Source of the DNA: Nocardioides sp. Root140
GTDB lineage: Bacteria; Actinomycetota; Actinomycetes; Propionibacteriales; Nocardioidaceae
DNA length: 64,000 nt
Assembly (NCBI RefSeq): GCF_001426745.1
Contig: NZ_LMFI01000010.1
Coordinates: 376,884-440,883, forward strand
Direction of reading: 5' to 3'
Part shown: positions 51,370 to 60,935 of the stretch, piece by piece
How the letters are laid out: each line of letters opens with the position of its first letter
Numbering within the stretch: position 1 is the stretch's first letter
The notes under the pieces: model-generated
The model's input: only the letters and a program-made list of their open reading frames with translations
The model's database searches: none
Told to the model about the DNA's origin: nothing
Translations under genes and position numbers: made by a program

Positions 51370-52905
51370 ATGACGACTCCGACGCGCTGGAGCGTGCCCG
51401 AGATCGGCACCAAGCGACTGGTGGGCGGCGCCGCCGTGCTGGCGATGCTCCTCAGGTTTCCGGGAATGCTGTGGCCGATCCGCCCCGACGAGGCGGGATT
51501 CACCCTCGTCGCCCGTGCCTGGCACCCCGAGCCGGACAGCCTCTACGGCACCTACTGGGTGGACCGCCCTCCGCCGCTGATCGCGCTGATCAAGCTCTCC
51601 GACATGATCGGCGGGCCGCTCTTCATCCGGGTCGTCGCTGCCTTGGGGTGTGCCCTCCTGGTGGTCGCAGCCGCGCGTACGGCGTACCTCGTGGCCGGTG
51701 AGCGTTCGGCGCGCTGGACGGCGGTGGCGACGGCCGCGGTGACCACCAACACGATGATCGACTCGGTCGCGGCCAAGGGCGAGATCCTCGGCATCCCGAT
51801 CGTGGTCGCCAGCTTCTGGCTCGCCCTCGAGGCACTGCGCCTGCTCGATGCCGCACCACGCAAGGCGATCCTGCTCGCCGGGGGTGCCGGCCTGCTCGGC
51901 ATGCTGGCGATCGGGCTCAAGCAGAACATGGCCACCGGCCTGGCCTTCGGCGGCGTCGTGCTGCTCACCTCGGCGGTGCGCAAGGAGATCAGCTGGCCCG
52001 ACTTCGGCCGGCTCGCCGGCGCTGCACTGGCCGGCGCGGCGATCCCCCTCGGCCTGACGATCGCCTGGTGCCTCGCCTACGGCGTACACCTGGAGACCCT
52101 CTGGTACGCCGTCTACGGCTTCCGGTCCCACGCTCTCGACGTGATCTCCAACGAGTCGGCGGGAGCCCCCTTAGGCCGGGCCCGGCAGCTGGCGATCATC
52201 TTCGTGGCCACCGGCATGGCCTTCATCATCGCGTGGTTCCTGGTCAACATCCGGCACGCCTGGCGCACCCATCCGGCGGTGACGTTGGCCGCGCTCGCCG
52301 TGCTCGTCGTCGACGGCGCCGGCGTCGTCCTTGGCGGCAGCTACTGGCGCCCCTACCTGCTCGGCATCGTGCCGACCGTGGTGCTGTGTGCCGCGTTGGT
52401 GGCCGGCGCCCCCGGAGTGCGCGGTCGGGTGATGCAGTTCCTGGTCGGGATCGCGGCGCTCTCGTGCCTGGTCTCGATCGTCGGCTGGGTGGCCAAGAGC
52501 GCGTCCGGTGCCGAGCCGCCCACGGAGATCTACACCGGCCAGGCGATCAAGCGCGTCTCCGAGCCCGGCGACACCATCGTGGTCTACGGCGGCCGCTCCG
52601 ACATCGTGTTCGCGTCGGGCCTCAGCTCGCCGTACGAACACCTGTGGAGCCTCCCGATGCGCGGCAACGACCCCGACCTCAGCGAGCTGATGTCGCTGAT
52701 GCGCAGCGACCGGGCGCCGACGTGGTTCGTCGGCTGGGTCGACTTCGACTCGTGGAACGGTGTCGGCCAGCCGAAGCTCGAGGCACTGCTTGCCGAGCGC
52801 TACGAGCGCCACGGCGAGGCCTGTGGCGACCACCCGATCTGGGTGCTGAAGAGCGTCGACCGCGACGTGCCCGTCCCCGACTGCGAGCACCCCTGGCGCT
52901 GGTGA
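51370..52905 (+). CDS. GT-C/PMT-like integral membrane glycosyltransferase (family 39-type)
   Basis: A 511-residue membrane protein of ten or so helices, with the acidic first-loop motif WPIRPDEAGFTLVARAWHPEPDSLYGTYWVDRPP. The Asp-Glu after helix one is typical of GT-C enzymes such as ArnT and PMT, which use polyprenyl-phosphate sugars. Helices follow through about residue 390. The C-terminal soluble part (about 120 residues, VVYGGRSDIVFASGL, CGDHPIWVLKSVD) lies outside the membrane and may bind the acceptor. It could mannosylate or glycosylate cell-wall lipids or proteins. The acceptor is unknown. ATG 51370 is preferred to 51346 because CAGGGT lies six bases upstream (weak leaderless pattern) and the extra codons are not conserved-looking. 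Confidence 0.85.
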   Translation: MTTPTRWSVPEIGTKRLVGGAAVLAMLLRFPGMLWPIRPDEAGFTLVARAWHPEPDSLYGTYWVDRPPPLIALIKLSDMIGGPLFIRVVAALGCALLVVAAARTAYLVAGERSARWTAVATAAVTTNTMIDSVAAKGEILGIPIVVASFWLALEALRLLDAAPRKAILLAGGAGLLGMLAIGLKQNMATGLAFGGVVLLTSAVRKEISWPDFGRLAGAALAGAAIPLGLTIAWCLAYGVHLETLWYAVYGFRSHALDVISNESAGAPLGRARQLAIIFVATGMAFIIAWFLVNIRHAWRTHPAVTLAALAVLVVDGAGVVLGGSYWRPYLLGIVPTVVLCAALVAGAPGVRGRVMQFLVGIAALSCLVSIVGWVAKSASGAEPPTEIYTGQAIKRVSEPGDTIVVYGGRSDIVFASGLSSPYEHLWSLPMRGNDPDLSELMSLMRSDRAPTWFVGWVDFDSWNGVGQPKLEALLAERYERHGEACGDHPIWVLKSVDRDVPVPDCEHPWRW

Positions 52906-52907
52906 CC

Positions 52908-52984
52908 GCAGGGCGTCCGGCACGACGTCCTGCGTCTCGGTGCCTCAGGCAGCCAGTTCGCAGGACGTCCGCACGACGTCCTGC
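52908..52984. repeat. GCAGGACGTCC repeat family C, cluster 2
   Basis: GCAGGGCGTCC with GACGTCCTGC (52908-52933), and GCAGGACGTCC with GACGTCCTGC (52960-52984), are two palindromes of about 25 bp separated by 26 bp. The core also occurs at 12671-12773. The cluster follows the glycosyltransferase stop. Confidence 0.65.
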
Positions 52985-52999
52985 ACACCGGACGACGAA

Positions 53000-53032
53000 C
53001 GGCCCGCCACCCCCGTGAGGGGTGACGGGCCG
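53000..53032 (-). terminator. groEL terminator hairpin
   Basis: CGGCCCGCCACCCC (53000-53013) and GGGGTGACGGGCCG (53019-53032) form a 14-bp stem with one mismatch and a five-base loop. It lies 36 bp past the groEL stop on the minus strand. Confidence 0.75.
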
Positions 53033-53067
53033 CCGTGGCAAACCGATGAAGCTGTGCAACCGATGAA

Positions 53068-54714
<1,647 letters not shown>

Positions 54715-54815
54715 TCAGCTGGCGCCCGGCCGGCAAGGCGTCGGAGGGAAGGCGACCTGTGGTGCGGAGCGGTCGTCGACCGACGGCAACGCCGCCGGCC
54801 GGGATGCCAGGTGGG

Positions 54816-55109
54816 TCAGGAAACGATGGCGAGGACGTCGCGGGCGGACAGGATCAGGAACTCCTCGCCGCCGTACTTGACCTCGGTGCCGCCGTACTTG
54901 CTGTAGATGACCTTGTCGCCAGCGGCCACGTCGATGGCGACGCGGTTGCCGTTGTCGTCGATGCGACCCGGACCGACCGCCACGACCTCGCCCTCCTGGG
55001 GCTTCTCCTTGGCGGTGTCGGGGATGACCAGGCCAGAGGCCGTGGTCTGCTCGGCCTCGAGCTGCTTGACGATGATCCGGTCCTCGAGAGGCTTGATGTT
55101 GATCGACAC
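54816..55109 (-). CDS. groES: Co-chaperonin GroES
   Basis: A 97-residue co-chaperonin that caps GroEL. The product [20 protein letters not shown] starts in the standard way, and the mobile loop ([21 protein letters not shown]; core [12 protein letters not shown]) is intact near residues 20-35. C-terminal [20 protein letters not shown] is typical. The groEL1 gene follows 126 bp downstream. Two CIRCE elements lie upstream, so HrcA should repress the operon at normal temperature. The ATG at 55109 has a GGAGG-like sequence (CGGAGGTCG) about 10 bases upstream. Confidence 0.97.
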   Translation of the reverse strand: MSINIKPLEDRIIVKQLEAEQTTASGLVIPDTAKEKPQEGEVVAVGPGRIDDNGNRVAIDVAAGDKVIYSKYGGTEVKYGGEEFLILSARDVLAIVS

Positions 55110-55237
55110 TTCGGATCGACCTCCGCTTTCTCCACTTGATGAAACACACGGAACGACGGGCTCCGGGACCGGGCCCGTCGGGAAGTTTGAGCCTGCAGGC
55201 GGTACGCCGTCGCGGGGGTCGCACCAGTTGCAAGCGC

Positions 55238-55262
55238 TGGCACCCTCATGCCGAGAGTGCCA
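55238..55262. promoter_or_regulatory. CIRCE element 2 (proximal to groES)
   Basis: TGGCACCC, nine bases, then GAGTGCCA (55238-55262) match the CIRCE inverted repeat (arms differ by one base). It is the binding site of HrcA. It is the copy nearer the groES start. Confidence 0.8.
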
Positions 55263-55272
55263 GAACAGACGC

Positions 55273-55297
55273 TAGCACTCTCCTCAATGGAGTGCCA
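55273..55297. promoter_or_regulatory. CIRCE element 1 (distal)
   Basis: TAGCACTC, nine bases (TCCTCAATG), then GAGTGCCA (55273-55297) form a second, better CIRCE repeat, 10 bp from the first. The spacing centre to centre is 35 bp. It also sits close to the stop of the convergent-side surface protein gene. Confidence 0.85.
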
Positions 55298-55306
55298 GCA
55301 ACGGGG

Positions 55307-56389
55307 TCAGTCCTTCTGAGCCTGCCAGCGGATCTTCCACGAGAGACGCGCCGTCAGCTCGTCCGGCGACCCCTCACCGAGCACGCTCACCGGCCAACGG
55401 CCGGCGACGTCGACCACGTGCTCCTCGTCGCCGCCCTCCGGCACGGCGAGTACGGCGACCAGCGGGTCGTCGACGTCGTGGATCGCCGCACCACCCGCGG
55501 TCTCGTTGAGGAAATAGGTCGCCGCGGGCTCCTGCCCGTCGATCCTCAGCGTGGCCCTGCCGAGGGAGTCGGCGGTGTAGACCAGGCGGCCGGCCGGTGC
55601 CTGGAACCCGACCCGGGCGGGTCGACGCCAGGCCACTCCGGCCACGAACCACTCCTTGCCCTCGGGGGCCCAGCCGAGCCCCGCGGCGTACGGCACCCGG
55701 AGCGGCACGAGCAACCGGCAGGTCGGCTCGTCGCCCTCGGAGGAGAAGCCCGGCGCCCACATGGCCGGACCACAGTCGCCCCTGAACTCCTTGCCCGGCG
55801 CCGCGGCGTCGTACAACGGCGCGAAGCGGCCCGCCTCGAGGTCGCCGTCGGCGCCCACGGTCTGGGTCTCGCCGTCGACAGCGACGCGCAGGGACAGCTC
55901 CTCAGGGGTGCCGTCGACCGCCACATAGACCGTTCGCGGCCCCAGCACCAGGCCATCCCTCGGCTGCAGGCCGTCACCGAAGCCGGTGAGGGGGTATTCG
56001 GCGCCGTCCGCGACGAGGGTGAGCTCGGGCACCGGGAACGTGGCGCCGACCTTCGTCGTCGGCACGGCGCGCACCCCCTCCGCCCGGAGCTCGACGACCA
56101 CCGGCACGAACGAGCCGCCCTCGGGCGGGCGTACGTCGGGGGTGCTGGCCAGCTTCGTCGCGGGCAGGTCGTCCACGGGATCACCCAGGCGCAGCCGGGC
56201 AATTGCCCAGGGCAGCGCCAGGGGCACCGAGTCGGGCGTCACGTCGTCGGGCGCCATCGGCAGCACCTGCCCGACCTCCGCACGCGCACGGGTGTCGCGG
56301 TTGGTCCACCAGATCGTGCCCACGATCGCCACCAGGACCACCAGGCAGACGGCCAGCCAGACCTTCGTCGCCCTCGTCAGTTTCGCCAT
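55307..56389 (-). CDS. Membrane-anchored surface protein, unknown family (GWAP-type 1)
   Basis: A 360-residue protein of unknown function. One N-terminal helix (VWLAVCLVVLVAIVGTIWW, residues 10-28) anchors it. The remaining 330 residues are extracytoplasmic, beta-rich and Pro/Gly/Val rich, with conserved-looking pieces: LPMAPDDVTPDSVPLALPW, VPVVVELRAEG, and a CGPAMW ... EGDEPTCRLLVPLRVPYAAGLGWAPEGKEWFVAGVAW region (quoted in parts). The GWAPEGKEW block recurs as GWAPRGSKW in the lipoprotein gene at 57729-58760, which also has a preceding Cys and VP(W/Y). So these two look like distant paralogues. Start ATG 56389 has GAGGGAG upstream. Confidence 0.7.
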   Translation of the reverse strand: MAKLTRATKVWLAVCLVVLVAIVGTIWWTNRDTRARAEVGQVLPMAPDDVTPDSVPLALPWAIARLRLGDPVDDLPATKLASTPDVRPPEGGSFVPVVVELRAEGVRAVPTTKVGATFPVPELTLVADGAEYPLTGFGDGLQPRDGLVLGPRTVYVAVDGTPEELSLRVAVDGETQTVGADGDLEAGRFAPLYDAAAPGKEFRGDCGPAMWAPGFSSEGDEPTCRLLVPLRVPYAAGLGWAPEGKEWFVAGVAWRRPARVGFQAPAGRLVYTADSLGRATLRIDGQEPAATYFLNETAGGAAIHDVDDPLVAVLAVPEGGDEEHVVDVAGRWPVSVLGEGSPDELTARLSWKIRWQAQKD

Positions 56390-56512
56390 GCCGCTCCCTC
56401 GCTCCAGGGAGCCCGCTCCCTCTCCTCCGGGGAGAACTGTGGCACGAGATCTCCGTTTCGTCCCGAAGAGTCCGTGCTCGGTGACCCGGCACCGGCCTGC
56501 CAGACTGCGGGC

Positions 56513-57736
56513 ATGGATCTCGATGCCTTCCGCTGGCTGCTGACCGACGACGGACAGCGCCTGCTGGACCGGGCTTCTCACGCGTACGCCGACCACGACG
56601 GCGACCCCGTGCGCTCAGCCGCCGCCGTCCGCAAGATCGAGTCGGACCCCGACCGCGCCGCCGCCGCCCTCACCCAGGTGGGCCTGCGGATCAAGGCGGT
56701 GCCGAAGTTCGGCGACGACGCCGTGCGCATGTACTTCACCCCGGACGCCCTCGAGCAGGCCACCCGCACCCGGGTCGCCACCCATCGTGCGGCCCGACTC
56801 GCCGCGGCCGCTCCGGAGAGCGTGATCGACCTGGGGTGCGGCATCGGCGGCGACCTGATCGCGTTCGCCCGTGCGGGACTGACCGTGGCCGGGGTCGACC
56901 TCGACCCGGTGCGGGTGGCGGTCGCCGAGGCCAACCTGGCCGCACTCGGGCTGCCCGGCGCGGTCCAGGTCGCCGACGGGACGACCCTGGACCTCTCCGG
57001 CTTCGGTGCGGTCTTCGCCGATCCCGCGCGTCGTGGTGCACGGGGCCGGGTCTTCGACGCCGAGGGCTGGACTCCCCCGTGGTCGTTCGTCACCTCTTTG
57101 CTCGAGCGCGCGTCCGTCGTCAAGGTCGCCCCCGGCATCCCGCACGACCTGGTGCCCGAGTCCGTCGAGGCGGAGTGGGTCAGCGAGGCCGGCGAGGTCA
57201 AGGAGGCCGCCCTCTGGTCGTCGTACCTCGCCACGGCCCGGCGCCGGGCCACGGTGATCGGCAGCGGCGGCCTGGCCTCGATCACCGAGGAGGACGACCC
57301 GTACGACGGCCGCGAGCGACCGGTGCGCGAGCTCGGCGCGTTCCTCTACGAGCCTGACGGCGCGGTGATCCGGGCCGGCCTGGTCACTGCGGTCGCGGCC
57401 GGTGTCGACGGCGGGCTGCTCGACGAGCACATCGCCTACGTCACCTCCGACACGTCGTTCCGCTCGCCGTTCGCCCGCGGCTACCAGGTGCTCGAGACGC
57501 TCCCCTACCGCGAGAAGCCACTCAAGGCCGCACTCCGCGAACGCGGCATCGGGCGACTCACCATCAAGAAGCGCGGCGTCGACGTGGTGCCCGAACAGCT
57601 GCGCAAGCGCCTGGACCTGCACGGCGAGCAGGAGGCGACGCTGGTGATGACCCGCGTCGCCGGCGAGGGCACGGCCCTGCTGGTGCAGCCCTTCGGGCAG
57701 GGCACCGACTCACCCGCGATGCCGTTGATCAGGTGA
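56513..57736 (+). CDS. Class I SAM methyltransferase with THUMP-like C-terminal domain
   Basis: A 407-residue protein. An N-terminal helical region (residues 1-95) with AAAVRKIESDPDRAAAALTQVGLR is followed by a Rossmann methyltransferase core: VIDLGCGIGGDLIAFARAG near residue 105 (motif I), VAGVDLDPVRVAVAEANL, and VFADPARRGARGRVF, where DPARRG replaces the DPPY-type motif IV. The last 70 residues (LKAALRERGIGRLTIKKRGVDVVPEQLRKRL; core IGRLTIKKRGVDV) match the THUMP-like domain of this family. An RNA methyltransferase role is inferred from the domain. ATG 56513 is six bases behind CAGACT. The end overlaps the convergent lipoprotein gene by eight bases. Confidence 0.85.
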   Translation: MDLDAFRWLLTDDGQRLLDRASHAYADHDGDPVRSAAAVRKIESDPDRAAAALTQVGLRIKAVPKFGDDAVRMYFTPDALEQATRTRVATHRAARLAAAAPESVIDLGCGIGGDLIAFARAGLTVAGVDLDPVRVAVAEANLAALGLPGAVQVADGTTLDLSGFGAVFADPARRGARGRVFDAEGWTPPWSFVTSLLERASVVKVAPGIPHDLVPESVEAEWVSEAGEVKEAALWSSYLATARRRATVIGSGGLASITEEDDPYDGRERPVRELGAFLYEPDGAVIRAGLVTAVAAGVDGGLLDEHIAYVTSDTSFRSPFARGYQVLETLPYREKPLKAALRERGIGRLTIKKRGVDVVPEQLRKRLDLHGEQEATLVMTRVAGEGTALLVQPFGQGTDSPAMPLIR

Positions 57737-58760
57737 AGCGCACGTCGATGGCGCGCTTGAGCGTGTAGTCGACCCTGGGCGCACCCGATCCGGAGTCCTC
57801 GGGCACGCCGCTGTAGGTGAGGCGGAGCCTCAGGGTCGCGTCGTCCGTGTCGTCCGCGACCCGGAAGAGCAGCCAGCGCGTGTCGTACACGGTCATGTCG
57901 TCGGTGCGTGACTGGATCTGGTTGAAGTCACCGTCGAACATGGCCCTCGGTGCCTTCCCGTCGAGCGTGTACGTCGGCTCGCCGTACTCGGTCTCCCGCC
58001 GCACGTACTGGCCCTGGTGATCGCCGGAGAAGTAGCCGTTGATCTCGACGGTGACCCTGGCCAGCACCCACTTCGAACCCCGGGGCGCCCATCCGGTGCT
58101 CCCGGCCGGCTGGAACCACGGCACCGGGTCGAGCACCTCGACCTGGCACTCCCCGCCACTGAACTCCGCGCCCTGACTGGCGCGCACTCCCTGGTAGGGC
58201 GCGCAGTGGTGGTCGGTCAGGTGCGGCAGCGCGCCTTCGTAGACGTCGCCGTCGAAGGACTTCATTACCTGGTCGTAGGGGTCGATGCTGATCTCTCGGC
58301 CGTCGAACTTGGCGACCAGCCGGATCTCCGTATCCTCGGGGACCGCCACGACCCACGAATAGCTGCTCTCACCGTCGAGCATCGCCCGCTTGCCGTCGTA
58401 CTCGAGCCAGAACCGCACTGGCTCGTTGCCCTGCGGCTGGAGCATCCAGACGTCGCCGTCCATGCGGTGCCTGGCGTAGCCGACGTCGACGAACGCACGG
58501 CCGTTGGCGGCCTTGGGCGACACCTCCTCCCCCACCACGGCGGCCGGTCGGCCGGTCTCCTCGTGCGGGCTGCTCACCACGAAGTCGTAGCTCCCGACGG
58601 GCAGGACCACGTCGACGGGGTGGCCCTCGACCTCACCGGCGACCGCGAACACCTCGCCGACCCGGGCGTCCCGCTCGCCGTCGTCGAACGGAGTGCTGGA
58701 GCACCCCGAGACGAGCGGGATGAGGACGGCAGCCACCAATGTGGCGATGTGAGCGCGCAT
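57729..58760 (-). CDS. Lipoprotein of unknown function (GWAP-type 2)
   Basis: A 343-residue lipoprotein. The signal ends in a lipobox (LVSGCSS, Cys 20). The mature part is beta-rich and resembles a set of beta-sandwich repeats: VFAVAGEVEGHPVDVVLPVGSYDFVVSSP, VGYARHRMDGDVWMLQPQGNEPVRFWLEYDG and later CAPYQGVRASQGAEFSGGECQVEVLDPVPW ... GWAPRGSKWVLARVTV (quoted in parts). The GWAPxGxxW block is shared with the anchored protein at 55307-56389. A surface or envelope role is likely but nothing more can be said. The ATG is not leaderless by pattern. It is convergent with the THUMP-like methyltransferase (8-bp overlap). Confidence 0.72.
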   Translation of the reverse strand: MRAHIATLVAAVLIPLVSGCSSTPFDDGERDARVGEVFAVAGEVEGHPVDVVLPVGSYDFVVSSPHEETGRPAAVVGEEVSPKAANGRAFVDVGYARHRMDGDVWMLQPQGNEPVRFWLEYDGKRAMLDGESSYSWVVAVPEDTEIRLVAKFDGREISIDPYDQVMKSFDGDVYEGALPHLTDHHCAPYQGVRASQGAEFSGGECQVEVLDPVPWFQPAGSTGWAPRGSKWVLARVTVEINGYFSGDHQGQYVRRETEYGEPTYTLDGKAPRAMFDGDFNQIQSRTDDMTVYDTRWLLFRVADDTDDATLRLRLTYSGVPEDSGSGAPRVDYTLKRAIDVRFT

Positions 58761-58796
58761 GGCCGCCTCCTACCCCGCTCACATGCCTTCAACCGC

Positions 58797-59669
58797 TCAG
58801 GCCGCCGGCAGCTCCATCGTGCGGCCACCGCGCTGGATGATGCGACGCTCGGTGCGGCTGACCAGCCGGAAGAGACCGGTGTTGCGGCCCAGCCTCACCT
58901 GATCGGGGACGACGCGGTGCGAGGCCCGCACACCCGCGGTGATGCCGGCGTACGCCGCCGCGTGGGCCGGTGTCCAGGACAGCCCGAACGCCTTGCGCAC
59001 GCGCTCGGGCAGCATGCCGCGGACCACCAGGTTGGTGCCGGTGATGCCGGGACGGAGCTGGATCGGCACGGGCATGTCGAGGGCGATCGCCCGGCCCACG
59101 ACGCGGGCCTCGTCGGTGACGTGGAAGTCGGGGCCGGCCAACTGGGCCTGCATCCAGGCCTCGAAGTCGGCCGCGGTCTCCGGCGCCACGGAGCGCGGCA
59201 TGCCGAACAGCTCGCCGAAGCGCACCCAGTCGACCCAGAGCCGCTCCTTCTCGTCGGCCCCGAGCGGCCGGACGAGGGCCTCGAACGCGACCCGCGAGGA
59301 GTCCGCGAGCATCGCCATGGTCCAGAGCATGAGCTCCGGGTCGAACGCGTCGTACGGCGTGCCGGAGGGAAAGTTGCCCTCGTCACGGTCGAGGGTGCCC
59401 TTCACCTTCGTGTGCATCTGGTGCACCATCGCCAGCACCCGGTCGGCCTCGGCGCGGTCGCCGAAGAAGATCGACTCGAACGCCTCGGCCGTCGCGGAGA
59501 GCCGCATGAAGGGCCGTTCCTTCGCGTTCGTCGAGGCGCTGGTGCCCACGTAGGGCACGGGATGGGTGGCGCCGATGATCAGCGCGCGTTGTCCGTAGGT
59601 CTGACCCACGGCTCGATGCTCCTGCACGTGGCGGAGCATCGAGCCGTGCGGAAAGTAGCCGTCCGCCAT
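58797..59669 (-). CDS. Oxygenase MpaB family protein (DUF2236)
   Basis: A 290-residue protein of the DUF2236/MpaB-like family. Key segments are MADGYFPHGSMLRHVQEHRAVGQTYGQRALIIGATHPV (start), DRDEGNFPSGTPYDAFDPELMLWTMAMLADSS, and WVRFGELFGMPRSVAP. The conserved His residues (for example SMLRHVQEHRA near residues 11-20) and Arg-rich regions are consistent with the heme-binding latex clearing protein/MpaB superfamily. In fungi MpaB cleaves a farnesyl chain oxidatively; bacterial versions mostly have unknown substrates. The ATG follows TAGAGT by six bases (leaderless). It lies 18 bp downstream of the DUF4234 gene's stop, yet has its own promoter. Confidence 0.85.
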   Translation of the reverse strand: MADGYFPHGSMLRHVQEHRAVGQTYGQRALIIGATHPVPYVGTSASTNAKERPFMRLSATAEAFESIFFGDRAEADRVLAMVHQMHTKVKGTLDRDEGNFPSGTPYDAFDPELMLWTMAMLADSSRVAFEALVRPLGADEKERLWVDWVRFGELFGMPRSVAPETAADFEAWMQAQLAGPDFHVTDEARVVGRAIALDMPVPIQLRPGITGTNLVVRGMLPERVRKAFGLSWTPAHAAAYAGITAGVRASHRVVPDQVRLGRNTGLFRLVSRTERRIIQRGGRTMELPAA

Positions 59670-59675
59670 GGGACG

Positions 59676-59681
59676 ACTCTA
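59676..59681 (-). promoter_or_regulatory. -10 box of a leaderless promoter (TAGAGT)
   Basis: On the minus strand TAGAGT precedes the ATG at 59669 by six bases. Confidence 0.55.
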
Positions 59682-59687
59682 GCCAGA

Positions 59688-60296
59688 TCAGGAGGCCGGT
59701 TGGGCGCCCTGCGAGATCCAGTACTCGTTGAGCGCGCCGTTCATCTTCACGAACCAGACGATCCCGCCGACCAGTGGCAGCAGGATCCACAGCCCGGTCA
59801 TCGCGTTGACCTTCTCCTCGAGGCCGCGGCTCTGGCGGGCCTTGCCGACCTCGCCGGCGAGCAGGAACGGCGTGACGAAGCCGACGAAGATGGTCAGGAG
59901 CAGGCCGACGAGGCCACCGAGGCCCTGTCCGGTGTTCTGCTTCAGTTCTTCGTAGGTCTTGTAGTAGTAGACGAAACCGTAGATGCCGCAGGTGACCAGC
60001 ATCAGCAGGATCGTGATGCCGGTGCCACGCACGGTGCCGACCGGCCCGGGGCCGCCGTACATCTGCTGGCCCTGGTAGCCGGCCGCGTACGCCGGCTGGC
60101 CGTACTGCTCGGGCTGGCCGTACTGCTGCTGCGGGTCGGGTTGACCGTACTGCTGCCCGGGCTGCGGCTGGCCGTACTGGGGCTGTCCGTACTGGGGCTG
60201 CTCGGGCTGGCCGTACTGCGGCGGCTGGCCGTACGGCGGCTGGCCGGGCTGTTCGGGCTGGCCGAACTCGGGGCCCTGTGGGTTCTGGTCAGACAT
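59688..60296 (-). CDS. DUF4234-type membrane protein with Gln/Tyr/Pro/Gly-rich leader
   Basis: A 202-residue protein. The first 80 residues are low-complexity repeats of PYGQP/QYGQP units, a disordered cytosolic leader common in actinobacterial envelope proteins. Three membrane helices follow (GITILLMLVTCGIYGFVYYY, near residue 95; GLGGLVGLLLTIFVGFVTPFLLAG; TGLWILLPLVGGIVWFV). The first carries the LVTCGIYGFVYYYKTYEEL signature typical of DUF4234. Function unknown. Such leaders often mediate protein clustering. Start ATG 60296 has AGAGGA about eight bases upstream, so this transcript is leadered, unlike its neighbour. Confidence 0.85.
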   Translation of the reverse strand: MSDQNPQGPEFGQPEQPGQPPYGQPPQYGQPEQPQYGQPQYGQPQPGQQYGQPDPQQQYGQPEQYGQPAYAAGYQGQQMYGGPGPVGTVRGTGITILLMLVTCGIYGFVYYYKTYEELKQNTGQGLGGLVGLLLTIFVGFVTPFLLAGEVGKARQSRGLEEKVNAMTGLWILLPLVGGIVWFVKMNGALNEYWISQGAQPAS

Positions 60297-60326
60297 GGAT
60301 GATCCTCTTCGGGTCAGGGTGCGTGA

Positions 60327-60935
60327 TCAGGACAGGTTTGCCCTCTCGGCGCCGATCGTCGTGTCGTCGCCGTGGCCAGTGTGCACAACTGTGTCGTCCG
60401 GTAAACCGAACAAGCGTGACTTGATGGATTCCTCCAGCAACGGCCGGTCGCTGAACGAACGACCTGTCGCGCCCGGGCCGCCGTTGAAGAGCGTGTCACC
60501 GGAGAAGAGGCAGCCCAGCTCCTCGACGTACACGCAGACCGCACCGGGAGCGTGCCCCGGAGTGTGGATGACGCGCAACGTGGTGCCGGCCACGACGATC
60601 TCCTGCTCGTCGGACAGGTCGACGTCCCACAGCTCGTCGGTGTGGGTGAGCTCCCACAGCGGACGGTCGTCGGGGTGCAGCAGGATCGGCGCGGGTACGG
60701 CGTCGCGCAGCGCCGGCGCCATCCGCACGTGGTCGTCGTGCGCATGGGTGCAGAGGATCGCCTTGAGCCTGCGGTCGCCGATGACGGCCCGGATCGCGGC
60801 GACGTCGTGGGGTGCGTCGATCACGATGCACTCGGTGTCGTCGCCGATCACCCAGACGTTGTTGTCGACGTCGAAGGTCTCGCCGTCGAGGGAGAACGTG
60901 CCGGACACGACGGCGTGGTCGATGCGCGCAGCCAC
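60327..60935 (-). CDS. MBL-fold hydrolase coupled to mycothiol formaldehyde dehydrogenase
   Basis: A 202-residue metallo-beta-lactamase-fold protein of the glyoxalase II type. The metal motif THAHDDHVRM (HxHxDH) is near residue 63; the remaining ligands are IHTPGHAPGAVCVY, then FSGDTLF and HTGHGDDTTIG. The gene is coded one base after the dehydrogenase stop (TAGTG). A homologue follows mscR in mycobacteria as well. The probable job is hydrolysis of S-formylmycothiol to formate and mycothiol, finishing formaldehyde detoxification. The start GTG at 60935 fits the overlap. The substrate assignment is inference from the neighbour. Confidence 0.87.
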   Translation of the reverse strand: MAARIDHAVVSGTFSLDGETFDVDNNVWVIGDDTECIVIDAPHDVAAIRAVIGDRRLKAILCTHAHDDHVRMAPALRDAVPAPILLHPDDRPLWELTHTDELWDVDLSDEQEIVVAGTTLRVIHTPGHAPGAVCVYVEELGCLFSGDTLFNGGPGATGRSFSDRPLLEESIKSRLFGLPDDTVVHTGHGDDTTIGAERANLS

